A stretch of DNA of 64,000 bases from positions 1-64,000 of the forward strand of contig CAVTEP010000004.1 of NCBI GenBank assembly GCA_963733915.1. The letters are read 5' to 3'. The translations under genes and the position numbers were made by a program. The notes under the pieces were generated by a model. That model was not told where the DNA came from and did not search any database. It saw only the letters and a program-made list of their open reading frames with translations. Below are positions 46,686 through 55,312 of the stretch, in pieces; position 1 is the first letter of the stretch; each line of letters starts with the position of its first letter. The DNA comes from Sulfomarinibacter sp963733915 (GTDB lineage Bacteria > Acidobacteriota > Thermoanaerobaculia > Thermoanaerobaculales > Sulfomarinibacteraceae).

Positions 46686-47320
46686 GATCCCCCGGCTTTG
46701 CCGGGGAGGCCGGCATAGTTTGACAGATCCAGGAGTCGTCCAGTGAACTCCAGATCGTGAGCCGCCCAAGCCACACGACAAAGGAGTTCAGATGGACGAC
46801 TACAAAAGGTTGAGTCATAGCGTATGGGAATGCAAGTACCACGTGGTGTTCATACCAAAGTATCGGCGGAAGGTACTTTACGGACAAGTGCGCCGAGAAC
46901 TGGGGAAAGTGCTGAGGACGTTGGCGAGGCAGAAGGAATGTGAGGTGGAGGAGGGGCATTTGCTCCCGGATCACGTACACATGTTGATATCGATACCACC
47001 AAAGCATTCAGTTGCGCAGGTCGTTGGGTACATCAAAGGGAAAAGCGCAATCCACGTAGCGCGAGTCCACTTTGACAGGGGGCGCAATTTTGTAGGGCAC
47101 CACTTCTGGGCACGCGGGTATTTTGTGTCTACGGTGGGCCGGGACGAAGAGGCGATCCGGAGGTACATCAAGGAGCAGGAAAAAGAAGACCAACGGCAGG
47201 AGAAGCTGCGACTCGAATGACGTGCGCCACCTTTAGGTGGCGCGAAGGCCGCCGATAGGCGGCCGTCCCCTGCCGCCCTGGGCGGCTCACAAATTAAAAG
47301 CCCCCGGCTTTGCCGGGGGA
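46686..47320 (+). mobile_element. IS200-type insertion sequence
   Basis: One Y1 transposase gene lies between two nearly identical terminal hairpins: CCCCGGC-TTT-GCCGGGG at 46690-46706 (left) and CCCCCGGC-TTT-GCCGGGGG at 47301-47319 (right). Further hairpins lie after the gene (47224-47243 and 47247-47264). No tnpB is present. It sits in a TTCCTAAT repeat array: repeat units flank both sides (46664-46676, 47329-47346). Exact ends are uncertain because this family makes no target duplication. Confidence 0.87.
46792..47220 (+). CDS. tnpA: IS200/IS605-family Y1 transposase
   Basis: A 142-residue HUH single-strand transposase. HVH at residues 61-63 in LLPDHVHMLISIPP binds the metal; the catalytic tyrosine is likely Y125 in AIRRYIKEQE, followed by Q129. 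HFWARGYFVSTVG is the conserved segment before it. The start MDDYKRLSHSVWECKYHVVF is canonical and full length is normal, so the enzyme may be active. Confidence 0.95.
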   Translation: MDDYKRLSHSVWECKYHVVFIPKYRRKVLYGQVRRELGKVLRTLARQKECEVEEGHLLPDHVHMLISIPPKHSVAQVVGYIKGKSAIHVARVHFDRGRNFVGHHFWARGYFVSTVGRDEEAIRRYIKEQEKEDQRQEKLRLE

Positions 47321-47324
47321 TCGG

Positions 47325-47423
47325 TTACTTCCTAATTCCTAATTCCATTTGGTACCAGGCGCCGAGCATTTCCGGATCCTCGGACTTGAAGAACACGCCA
47401 CCAATTCCAACCACTCTTGCCAT
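47325..47423 (-). pseudogene. Truncated VOC-family gene next to the insertion
   Basis: From ATG 47423 the frame reads MARVVGIGGVFFKSEDPEML then GAWYQMEL, the N-terminal third of glyoxalase-like proteins. It then turns into GGAATTAG repeat codons and stops at 47325, next to the right end of the insertion element. The rest of the gene is gone. Confidence 0.75.
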
Positions 47424-47532
47424 GAATCACTCCGTCTCGCTGGTCCGAGAACATTAGCAGAGCGCCGCAAGCTGCAACGAAATTGCTCTTGAGTTGGGCC
47501 CTGAACCGCATTTCGAGCGCGATTCAGGCGCG

Positions 47533-47638
47533 AGTCAAGGGTCAAGAGCCAAGAGTCAAGACTCGAACGGAGCGATCGAAAGACTTCGGTTCAGCGTAGC
47601 TGAGCTCCTTCACTCTTGACCCTTGACCCTTGAGTCAT
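47533..47638. repeat. Inverted pair of TCAAGGGT-type arrays
   Basis: GTCAAGGGTCAAGAGCCAAG (47533-47552) and CTCTTGACCCTTGACCCTTG (47612-47631) face each other, another octamer-like family arranged as a hairpin. No gene is seen in the rest of 47424-47701. Confidence 0.7.
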
Positions 47639-47701
47639 CGCATGGGTTTGGTTGAGCTTGGTGAACCCCTTCAAGCGCATGGCTCGTAATAGAATGCCAC
47701 G

Positions 47702-48583
47702 ATGCGGCATGAATGGCGGCGCCGGTGGTGGGGACGAATCCAGGGGGTGCGGGTCTCGTTGGACGACGTCGGCAATGCCGTGACCCGGATCCGCATGACC
47801 AGCCTCGGCGCCCGCATCCTCGGCTTCGAAGTCAGCGCCTACCTGGTGGGCGACACGCTCGTCGACACCGGTTTCAGCTACGGGCGTGATCCGATGCTCG
47901 CAGCGCTCGTTGGCCGGAAGATCAATCTCGTCTGCTGCACCCACAACCACGAGGACCACACCGGCAACTGCGCGGCGATCGCTGCCGCGCATGGGAATTG
48001 CCCCGTCTACATCCGTGATGCCACTGCGCTGTGGAGTGAGGGCGTCCGTCGTCTCGCCCCCTATCGAAGGGTGTGGTGGGGGGCGGTCGAGCCCTTCGTG
48101 GCGGAGGAGATCCCGGACGTTGTGGAGTCGGGGGGCAGGCGGTTCGAGGTGGTGCCCGCCCCGGGGCACTCGTCGACCCAGGTGGCTATGTTTGAAGCGA
48201 CGACGGGCGACGTATTCACCGGCGATCTTTTCATCTCGACCGGCGCCGCCGCTATCCTCAGCTGGGGGAATCCCTGGCTGGAGAGCTCGTCGCTGCGCCG
48301 CGTTGCGGCCTTGAAACCACGGCGGATGCTGACTGGGCACGGGTTGATCGTCGATGACCCGGCGCCGCTCCTGGAGACCAAGGCCGTCCGCGTCGAGGAT
48401 GCGGCCCGGCAGGCGGTGACGCTTTCGGGCAAGGGGCTGCCGCCGCGCGAGGTGGTGCGGAGAGTTTTTCCAAAGGGGGGGTTCAAGGATCGGTTTTTCG
48501 AGTGGTTGACCAGCCGCGAGTTTTCCCGGTTGAACTTTGTCCTCGCCGCGGTTCGGCATGCCCCGGGCACGTTAGAACGTTAA
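47702..48583 (+). CDS. Metallo-beta-lactamase-fold hydrolase
   Basis: A 293-residue MBL-fold enzyme. The metal motif is THNHEDHTGN at residues 80-89 (H81, H83, D85, H86); PGHSSTQVAMF supplies the next histidine, FTGDLFI the bridging aspartate, and TGHGLIV the last histidine. Similar proteins are glyoxalase II-like or RNase-like hydrolases; the substrate is unknown. The final residues and stop (CGT-TAA) come from an AACGTT array. Confidence 0.92.
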   Translation: MRHEWRRRWWGRIQGVRVSLDDVGNAVTRIRMTSLGARILGFEVSAYLVGDTLVDTGFSYGRDPMLAALVGRKINLVCCTHNHEDHTGNCAAIAAAHGNCPVYIRDATALWSEGVRRLAPYRRVWWGAVEPFVAEEIPDVVESGGRRFEVVPAPGHSSTQVAMFEATTGDVFTGDLFISTGAAAILSWGNPWLESSSLRRVAALKPRRMLTGHGLIVDDPAPLLETKAVRVEDAARQAVTLSGKGLPPREVVRRVFPKGGFKDRFFEWLTSREFSRLNFVLAAVRHAPGTLER

Positions 48584-48756
48584 AACGTTAGAACGTTAAA
48601 ACGTTTGAATTGTGCTCCATGGAAACCTCCCATGTCACTGGTAATCGACAGAACTGGAGTCGGGAGTCACTGAATCCCATGACCGGTGTGGGGGAGGTTG
48701 GGTGGAACGTTTCATCGTTCAAACGTTCAAACGTTGATACGTTGAACGTTCGAACG
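48569..48756. repeat. Two AACGTT arrays around a G-rich segment
   Basis: GTTAGAACGTTAAAAC units at 48569-48608 (spanning the MBL stop) and TTCAAACG/TTGATACG units at 48706-48756. Between them lies GGTGTGGGGGAGGTTGGGTG. This fills the gap before the Nudix gene. Confidence 0.85.
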
Positions 48757-48781
48757 CCGGGTTCTGCGACAATAATCCGCC

Positions 48782-49363
48782 GTGCTGAGCATCGATGGCT
48801 TCCGCGCCGCACTCGACGGTTTCAGTCCCCGGGTGATCGCCGACCGGGAGGGCTACGCTCAGTCCGCGGTGGCGGCGATCCTGCACCCGGCGGACTGCGG
48901 CACCGAGCTGCTGTTCATCCACCGCGCCGAGGACCCGCGCGATCCGTGGTCAGGTCACATGGCCTTTCCCGGCGGCCGCATGGATGCGAACGACGAAACC
49001 ACCCTCGCCGCGGCGCTGCGCGAGACCCGCGAGGAAGTCGGGCTCGATCTCGAGCGAGCCGGAGAGTCGATCGGACGTCTGTCGGACGTCTCCGCCGTTG
49101 GTCGCGGGAGACCGGTGTCGATGGTGATCACGCCGTTTGTGTTCGTCGTCGAAGATGTTCCGCCTCTCGTGCCGAACCACGAGGTGGCGGCGGTGGTGTG
49201 GGTGCCGACGGAGTTTCTCGCCGACCACTCGAATCGCGAGACGATGGAGTATCAGCGGGCGGGGCTCTCGCTTGACCTGCCCTGCTATCGTTATAAGGAC
49301 CATCTGATCTGGGGCATGACTCTGGGCATGGTCGATGAACTGCTCTCTCTCGTCGCGTTCTGA
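48782..49363 (+). CDS. Nudix hydrolase (CoA-pyrophosphatase-like)
   Basis: A 193-residue Nudix protein. The Nudix box runs from GGRMDANDETTLAAALRETR to EEVGL at about residues 64-87, matching GX5EX7REUXEEXGU. The region before it, SGHMAFPGGRM, resembles the CoA-pyrophosphatase subgroup (NudL/YeaB). It starts with GTG 48782. It likely hydrolyses a nucleotide diphosphate-linked metabolite. Confidence 0.9.
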   Translation: MLSIDGFRAALDGFSPRVIADREGYAQSAVAAILHPADCGTELLFIHRAEDPRDPWSGHMAFPGGRMDANDETTLAAALRETREEVGLDLERAGESIGRLSDVSAVGRGRPVSMVITPFVFVVEDVPPLVPNHEVAAVVWVPTEFLADHSNRETMEYQRAGLSLDLPCYRYKDHLIWGMTLGMVDELLSLVAF

Positions 49364-49384
49364 ACGGAGGATTTCCCGGAGTCG

Positions 49385-51565
49385 ATGCTGCGGCGGATCT
49401 TGGTCATGGCGATTATCGCGCTCTGCGCCGCCGCATCAGCGTCCGCGCTCGAGTGCCGCGTGGTGCAGGCGGATGGGACGCCGCTCGCCGGTGCTCGGAT
49501 TTTGATCATCGGTCGCGGCGACTCACTGGTGGCGGACAAAGAGGGTCGATTCAGTCTCGATCCCACCCCCAAGACGCCCTTTGTACTGTTTGTGGCGAGG
49601 CCCGACGGCGTGGCGTTGCGCCCGGTGACGATCGACGTGGTGCCGGAGGAGGGACCGCTCACGGTGATGGTTGCCCCGGCAGGGGAGACAGTCACCGTTG
49701 TCAGTGGAATCGTTCCCGACCTCGAGCTGCCGCCGGCGGTGGCGTCGACGGTGATGGGCCGCGGCGATCTCGGGCAACGCCTGCCGGCGCAGCTCTTTCA
49801 GACCCTCGAAAACCTCCCGGGTGCGGAGGTGAGCGGTGACGGACACGCGGCGGTCCCCAGCCTTCGCGGCATGCCCCAGCACCGGACGCTGCTGTTGCTC
49901 GATGACGGTCGCGTGACGACGGAACGACGCGCCGGGCCGTCAGCCACCTTCCTCGATCCCGAGACCGTCGAGGAGGTCGAGGTCATCAGAGGACCGGGTT
50001 CGGTGGCCTACGGCTCCGACGCCTTCGGCGGCGTGATCAGATCGCGAACGCGGTTGCCGGACACCCAGGGGACGCAGGAGATTCTGTGGAACGTCATTGG
50101 AGGCCTCGGCCTCGATGAGATCGGCGCCGAAGCCGAGTTCACCACCGGGTTGTTTGGCGGCGGCGTCATGGTGGGCGCCAATTATCGTGACTACGGCGAC
50201 TACGACAGCCCCGAGGGCAAGGTTCTCGACTCGGGCGCGGAAATGCTCGGGTACCGCGTCGGGTGGCAGGCGGCGGCCTTCGGCGGCGTCGCGCACGTCT
50301 TGTGGCGCATCGATGAGGCGAAGGATGTGGGCAAACCGGCGCCGGATTCAGCGATTCGAAGCGTGTTCTACCCGGAAGAGAAGTCGAACCGGTTCAGCCT
50401 CGGCTTCGAACGCCCGGGGCCGGGCTCGTGGAGCCGGCTCAGCCTGAGTTTCAGCTGGGACGCATACAGCCTCGATCTCGCGAAGGACCGGTACGCCACT
50501 GCGTCGAGCCCCCGTGATCTCGCCGAATCGCGCGTCGACGCCAACGACTTTTCGATTCGCGCCGACGCCGAACGCTCGCTTGGTTCGTGGAGGATGGTCG
50601 TCGGCCTTGACATCAGCGGCCGCTACGACCTGCAAGCGGAGAATCTCTACACCACCTATGATGAGAGTGGCAATGTGGCCGAGGAAGATCGCGAAGTCAG
50701 CATCGAGTCGGCTCGAGGCACCGACTTCGGCGCCTATGCCACCTTCGGCCGAGAGGCCGGGATTTGGAGCTTGAACTTCGGCCTCCGCGGCGACGTCGTG
50801 ACGAGCCGAAACGAAGGCGGGTTCTTCGGCGATCTCAGCACCTCGAACTCGGCCCTGTCGGGATTCGCAGCGGTTGGTGTCGATTTCGCGAGGGATCTCG
50901 AGCTCGTTGCTCAGGTGGCTCACGGCTTCCGCGACCCTCTGCTTTCCGATCGGTACTATCGGGGCGAATCCGGCCGCGGCTTCATTACCGGCAACCCGTT
51001 TCTGGCGCCCGAAACCAGCCTCCAGTTCGACCTCGCCCTGCGCTACAGTCCGGACACCGCTGCAATCGGTCTCTACGTCTACCAATACCGGATAGCCGAC
51101 CTCATCGAGCGCTACAGGGCGGGCGACGACTTCTACTTCCGCAATCGTGACGAGGCGGAAGTCACCGGCATCGAGCTGGAGACCAGCATTGCGATCGGGC
51201 GCGAGCTCGAGCTCCAACTCGGTGCTCAGGCGTTGAGGGGGGAGACCCTCGAGGACGGCGCGCCCACCGACGGCGTGCCGGCGCCCGGAGCATTCGCCGT
51301 GGTGCGGGGCCGGCCTTCGAAACGATGGTGGTGGATGGCGCGCGGCGCGGTTTTCCTCCGTGATGATCGGCCGGGCCCGACCGAGCAGGAAGTTCCGGGT
51401 TACGCCGTCGTCGACGCGGGCGCCGGCTACACGGTGGCCGAGTGGTTGGAGATTTCGCTGCTCGGCCGCAACCTCCTCGACCGTTCGTACCTCGCCTCAA
51501 CGGACGAAGACGCAGTCCTCGCGCCCGGCCGGTCGGTGCAACTCGTTCTTCGCGGACGACTCTAG
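49385..51565 (+). CDS. TonB-dependent outer-membrane receptor
   Basis: A 726-residue receptor. A signal peptide (LVMAIIALCAAASASA) is followed by a carboxypeptidase-regulatory-like domain (GTPLAGARILIIGRGDSLVA). The plug (LPAQLFQTLENLPGAEVSGD; VEVIRGPGSVAYGSDAFGGV) and the beta-barrel follow, ending LVLRGRL. The plug shape and size resemble BtuB/CirA-type receptors. With a cobalamin riboswitch and btuFDC downstream, vitamin B12 or a related corrinoid is the most likely cargo, though no B12 element lies before this gene. Confidence 0.9.
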   Translation: MLRRILVMAIIALCAAASASALECRVVQADGTPLAGARILIIGRGDSLVADKEGRFSLDPTPKTPFVLFVARPDGVALRPVTIDVVPEEGPLTVMVAPAGETVTVVSGIVPDLELPPAVASTVMGRGDLGQRLPAQLFQTLENLPGAEVSGDGHAAVPSLRGMPQHRTLLLLDDGRVTTERRAGPSATFLDPETVEEVEVIRGPGSVAYGSDAFGGVIRSRTRLPDTQGTQEILWNVIGGLGLDEIGAEAEFTTGLFGGGVMVGANYRDYGDYDSPEGKVLDSGAEMLGYRVGWQAAAFGGVAHVLWRIDEAKDVGKPAPDSAIRSVFYPEEKSNRFSLGFERPGPGSWSRLSLSFSWDAYSLDLAKDRYATASSPRDLAESRVDANDFSIRADAERSLGSWRMVVGLDISGRYDLQAENLYTTYDESGNVAEEDREVSIESARGTDFGAYATFGREAGIWSLNFGLRGDVVTSRNEGGFFGDLSTSNSALSGFAAVGVDFARDLELVAQVAHGFRDPLLSDRYYRGESGRGFITGNPFLAPETSLQFDLALRYSPDTAAIGLYVYQYRIADLIERYRAGDDFYFRNRDEAEVTGIELETSIAIGRELELQLGAQALRGETLEDGAPTDGVPAPGAFAVVRGRPSKRWWWMARGAVFLRDDRPGPTEQEVPGYAVVDAGAGYTVAEWLEISLLGRNLLDRSYLASTDEDAVLAPGRSVQLVLRGRL

Positions 51566-51568
51566 AAA

Positions 51569-52064
51569 GCGTTAAAACGTTGGAACGTTGGAACGTTAGA
51601 ACGTTAGAACGTTCGGCTCATCCGGGATTTGATGGGATCGAGTTTTGGAAGTTCCGGTTGGCTGGTGCAGCGACAGGGACAGCGACAGACCGCAGGGGCA
51701 GTGAACAGCGTCCGCGGCAGCGACCGAGGCAGCGAGCAGGGGTCGTGATGACGGCATGGCCACCTCCGGGCCGTTCAGTTCGATGAAGTCCGCGCCATGA
51801 CCTGGCGTTTGCTCAACCCAAAGGCCTGATTGAAGGTCTCCGCGCCGGTCCGTCCGGGCGCTGTCGCTGTCAACTGCCCCTGAGGCGGTCCACGGCCGCT
51901 GCCGCTGTCCCTGCCGCCGTCCGATTGAAGGGAACCACAGGCCAGAGGAGGGGGTGGGGGGAAATTCCGAATCCCGAATTCCGAATTCCGAATTCCGAAA
52001 TCCAAAATTCGAAATGGGTGGGTGGGCGGGAATTCCTAATTCCTCATTCCTAATTCTGAATTTG
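51569..52064. repeat. Compound repeat region (530-base gap)
   Basis: No gene fits 51566-52094. Present are an AACGTT array (51569-51614), a segment of (CAGCGACAGGGA)-like units (51666-51745) with an inverse counterpart (51860-51920), GAATTCCG units (51961-52014), a perfect quadruplex motif GGGTGGGTGGGCGGG (52016-52030), and TTCCTAAT units (52030-52064). Confidence 0.85.
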
Positions 52065-52094
52065 AAAAGGTGTACCCTGTCGCCGGAGGTGGTC

Positions 52095-53783
52095 ATGAAG
52101 CGCCTGTTGATCGTTTTCGTCGCAATTTCGCTGCTCGGCTGTGCGCCCTCCGAAGAACCCGCTGACCTGGTCCTCACCGGTGGACGCATCGTCACCATGG
52201 ACGCGGCCTATCCGGAGGCGCGGGCGCTTGCCGCCCGCGGCCAGGAGCTGATAGCGGTCGGCACCGAAAAAGAGATCGGCCGGCTGATCGGCCCGGACAC
52301 CGAGGTCATCGACCTCGGCGGTGCGTTGGCCGTGCCCGGTCTGATCGAAGCGCACGCCCACTTCCTCAGCCTCGGGCGCGCAAAGATGCAGCTCGATCTG
52401 CGGCCTGCTGCGAACTTCGACGACATCGTGGCCATGGTCGAGACGGCGGTCGCCGAGGCCGAGCCGGGTCAGTGGATATTCGGCCGCGGTTGGCACCAGG
52501 AAAAGTGGGACAGCGCGCCCGAACCCAATGTCTCGGGGCTGCCCTATCACGACGCGCTGAGCGCGGTGTCGCCGGCCAACCCGGTGTTGCTCACCCACGC
52601 CAGCGGCCATGCGACGATGGTCAACGGGCTCGCCCTCGAGATGGCGGGTATCGATGGTGCGACCCCTGACCCGCCAGGAGGTGAGATCGTACGCGACGCC
52701 GCCAAGCGGCCGATCGGCGTACTGCTGGAAAATGCCGACGAGCTGGTGGGCGTTCTCATCGACAGAGGTTGGGATGAGGCGACCCTGCGGCGCATGGTCG
52801 AGCTCGCCAGCGAGGAGAGTCTTGCCAAGGGTCTGACATCATTTCAGGACGCGGGCGCAGGCTTTCGCCAGGTCGAGCTCTTCCAACGCATGGCGGAGTC
52901 CGGTGAGCTCCCGATCCGGCTGTGGGTCATGCTGTCGGAGAGCAACGAATCGCTGGCGGAGCGGTTGCCGGACTACGAGGTTCGGGGGGTCGGGAACGGC
53001 CACCTGACCGTTGGTGGCATCAAACGGCTGGTGGACGGCGCCCTCGGGTCCCACGGCGCCTGGTTGCTGAAACCGTACACTGACCTTCCGGCCAGCGTCG
53101 GGCTCAACACCTACCCCGAGGACGAGCTCCGCGAGACCGCGCGCCTGGCTGCCGAGAATGGGCTCCAGTTGTGCTCGCACGCGATCGGCGACCGGGCCAA
53201 CCGGGTGACTCTGGACGTCTACCAGGAGTTTATCGATGCGCGCCCCGATGGACGCGATCTCCGCTGGCGGATCGAACACGCCCAACATCTCGCACCCGAG
53301 GATGTCCCTCGATTCGAGGAGCTCGGCGTGATCGCCGCCATGCAGGGCGTCCACTGCACTTCGGACGGGCCGTGGGTGCCGATTCGACTCGGTGAGGAGC
53401 GGGCGCGGGTGGAGACCTATGTGTGGCGGGATCTGCTCGACGCGGGGGCGGTGATTGCCAACGGCACCGATGCACCGGTCGAGGACGTCGACCCCATTCC
53501 TTCGTTCTACGCGTCGGTGACGCGCCGGCTTGCCGATGGTACCGACTTTTACCCCGAGCAGGCGATGACGCGCGAGGAGGCGTTGCGGTCCTACACGATC
53601 GACGCGGCCTACGCCGCCTTCGAAGATGACATCAAGGGCTCGCTCGAGCCGGGAAAGTTGGCCGACGTGACGGTGCTGTCCAAGGACATCCTCGAGGTGC
53701 CGGCGGAGGAGATCCTCGACGCCCGGGTGCTGTACACGATCGTCGGTGGTGAGGTCCGTTACCGAGCAGAATCCGCGGAGTGA
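52095..53783 (+). CDS. YtcJ-like amidohydrolase lipoprotein
   Basis: A 562-residue amidohydrolase of the Amidohydro_3 group. Signal and lipobox: MKRLLIVFVAISLLGC. The metal-binding EAHAHFLSLG is intact, unlike the enzyme at 343. THASGHATMVNG, CSHAIGDRANRV, IEHAQHLA and the late GTDAPVEDVDPI are family motifs. ATG 52095 follows GGAGGTGG. Family members hydrolyse amides or carbamates in exported or lipid-anchored form; the substrate is unknown. Confidence 0.93.
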   Translation: MKRLLIVFVAISLLGCAPSEEPADLVLTGGRIVTMDAAYPEARALAARGQELIAVGTEKEIGRLIGPDTEVIDLGGALAVPGLIEAHAHFLSLGRAKMQLDLRPAANFDDIVAMVETAVAEAEPGQWIFGRGWHQEKWDSAPEPNVSGLPYHDALSAVSPANPVLLTHASGHATMVNGLALEMAGIDGATPDPPGGEIVRDAAKRPIGVLLENADELVGVLIDRGWDEATLRRMVELASEESLAKGLTSFQDAGAGFRQVELFQRMAESGELPIRLWVMLSESNESLAERLPDYEVRGVGNGHLTVGGIKRLVDGALGSHGAWLLKPYTDLPASVGLNTYPEDELRETARLAAENGLQLCSHAIGDRANRVTLDVYQEFIDARPDGRDLRWRIEHAQHLAPEDVPRFEELGVIAAMQGVHCTSDGPWVPIRLGEERARVETYVWRDLLDAGAVIANGTDAPVEDVDPIPSFYASVTRRLADGTDFYPEQAMTREEALRSYTIDAAYAAFEDDIKGSLEPGKLADVTVLSKDILEVPAEEILDARVLYTIVGGEVRYRAESAE

Positions 53784-53784
53784 C

Positions 53785-53853
53785 GATCGTTGAATCGTTA
53801 AGACGTTCGAACGTTTAACCGTTTAAACGTTTGAACGTTCGAACGTTATAACG
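53785..53853. repeat. AACGTT array
   Basis: Eight or nine units such as GTTCGAAC and GTTTAAAC lie between the amidohydrolase stop and the zinc-ribbon gene. Confidence 0.85.
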
Positions 53854-53890
53854 ATGGCGGAGTGGTCTGTTAAGCTGGTATGGGACGACC

Positions 53891-54466
53891 ATGCCGGGCT
53901 ACATCCACACCTGCGGCAACTGCGGGGCGCACATGCAGGTGCACGAGCGCTATCTCGGGCGGACGCTCAGATGCACCTCGTGCCGAACCGAGTTCGAGGC
54001 GGCGCTACCCGAAGGTGCGGTCGCCGAAGGGCCCGGTCCGCCGCCGGTGGAAATTGAAGCACCGAAGCGCAGCGCGACCCGCTTTCTCCCGTGGCTCTTG
54101 CTGCTGATCCCACTCGCCGGCGCCGTCTGGTGGTTGGGCCAGCCCAAGGAGGAAGGCGCCGCCGCCGGTTTGTTCCGCGACGAGCATGCGGTCGGCGAGA
54201 TCGCGAGCGTCGACACCGGGTCGGGAAGGCCGGTGATGGCGTCGCTCGACTACGAGGGGGTCGGCCCGTTGGTCACCTTGCAACAGGGGGCGGTGCAGAT
54301 CAACGTCGGATCGCTGATGGACAGTGACCGATACATCGAGCTGCCGGCTGCCACCGAGATCCGGATCCTCGGATACGCCGACAAGGGCGCGGCGGCGCGG
54401 ATCCGAATTCTCAAGGGCCCGTGGGAGAGCCGGATTGTCTGGATACCCACGCGCTGGATACGATAG
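53891..54466 (+). CDS. Zinc-ribbon membrane protein
   Basis: A 191-residue protein. Residues 8-33 form a zinc ribbon (CGNCG then CTSCRTEF), residues about 68-83 a membrane helix (LPWLLLLIPLAGAVWWLG), and the rest a beta-rich domain outside (DYEGVGPLVTLQQGAVQI). Zinc-ribbon plus one helix is common in acidobacterial and planctomycete proteins of unknown role. ATG 53891 fits. Confidence 0.8.
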   Translation: MPGYIHTCGNCGAHMQVHERYLGRTLRCTSCRTEFEAALPEGAVAEGPGPPPVEIEAPKRSATRFLPWLLLLIPLAGAVWWLGQPKEEGAAAGLFRDEHAVGEIASVDTGSGRPVMASLDYEGVGPLVTLQQGAVQINVGSLMDSDRYIELPAATEIRILGYADKGAAARIRILKGPWESRIVWIPTRWIR

Positions 54467-54474
54467 GACTCTTG

Positions 54475-54832
54475 TCGTTAGAACGTTGAAACGTTGAACG
54501 TTGAAACGTTAGAACGTTGCACCCGTCCTCCCTGGGGAGGCAGAGGGGAAAAGGGGAAAAGGGGAAAAGGGGACCACCCAACCTCCCTCTACACCGATGG
54601 CTGCTCCGGTCGCTGCCCCGGCCGCTGCTCTCTGACCTTGCCGCTGCGGTCTGTCGCCGTCCCTGTCGCGGCGCCTGCTGATAGGAACTTCCAAACTCCG
54701 ATCTCACGAGTTGTCGGATGAACCGATCGTTAGAACGTATCGGCCGTCTACCGGGGCTCTACGAAAAGGAGAAAAGGAGAAAAGGGGAGTGAGGTGGTCC
54801 CCTCTGCGCCTTTTCCCCTTTTCCCCTTTTCT
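54475..54832. repeat. AACGTT, GGGGAAAA and GCAGCGAC-type repeat cluster
   Basis: AACGTT units (54475-54518 and 54725-54740), GGGGAAAA units (54541-54573), and a long inverted pair of GGAGAAAA/TTTTCCCC units (54762-54832). The segment 54600-54735 is an inverted, diverged copy of 51605-51740, including GTTTGGAAGTTCC next to CGACAGGGAC. No protein gene is evident. Confidence 0.8.
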
Positions 54833-54853
54833 AGGTCCACGGGTGGGTGGTTG

Positions 54854-55037
54854 CTAGCCCGCATATCTCACCGGGTTTCGTCGCGAGGACGGCGAGGCGC
54901 CGTGCCCAGTGGGGTTTTCGACTCGAGGGGCGCGGAGACGTACTCAGCAGTACGTTGAGCACCCCGAGCGGAGAAAGCACCGCTGGGTGCGATGCATCGC
55001 CGGCCGCAGCAGAAAGCTGGTGAGATATGCGGGCTAG
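54854..55037. ncRNA. 184-bp element with perfect 19-bp terminal inverted repeats, possible structured RNA or MITE
   Basis: CTAGCCCGCATATCTCACC (54854-54872) and its exact reverse complement (55019-55037) bound a segment full of smaller hairpins: ACGTACT-CAGC-AGTACGT, CTCGAGGGG with CACCCCGAG, GCACC-GCTG-GGTGC and GCGATGCATCGC. The stack of stems suggests either a structured RNA or a miniature mobile element. It ends 57 bp before the cobalamin aptamer. Strand is not determined. Confidence 0.6.
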
Positions 55038-55094
55038 GGTTGAACGCTGAGACGAATGTTCGTTGTGAAGTTGGCTCTATAGCGATACACTCGA

Positions 55095-55241
55095 CGGGCC
55101 TTGGGTGCGGGGAAGACGGTGCGAGTCCGTCGCGGTCCCGCCGCTGTAACCGGGGACGAAGGCCGACAAGACCACTGTGACGAGACGATCACGGGAAGGG
55201 TCGGTTGGTAGGACGATCCGGAAGCCAGAAGACCCGGCCCG
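55095..55241 (+). promoter_or_regulatory. Cobalamin (B12) riboswitch
   Basis: P1 is CGGGCC (55095-55100) with GGCCCG (55236-55241). The core GGTGCGAGTCCGTCGCGGTC then CCGCCGCTGTAACCGGG, ACCACTG near 55171, and the B12 box AGCCAGAAGACCCGGCC (55223-55239) all match the adenosylcobalamin-type aptamer. With a terminator downstream, it should shut off btuF-btuD-btuC when B12 is plentiful. Confidence 0.93.
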
Positions 55242-55312
55242 AAGGTGGTGATGCTCGGCCCTCGCGGACAGGGTGACCGTCACGATCGACAACCGTGGAT
55301 GGAATACGGCAT

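Noticed and set aside
48569..48756. CRISPR array
   Set aside because: Units are about 8 bp without unique spacers, and no cas gene is near.
55019..55100. tRNA or other classical RNA gene before the riboswitch
   Set aside because: No cloverleaf or conserved TTCGA arm could be drawn; the stems belong to the inverted-repeat element.
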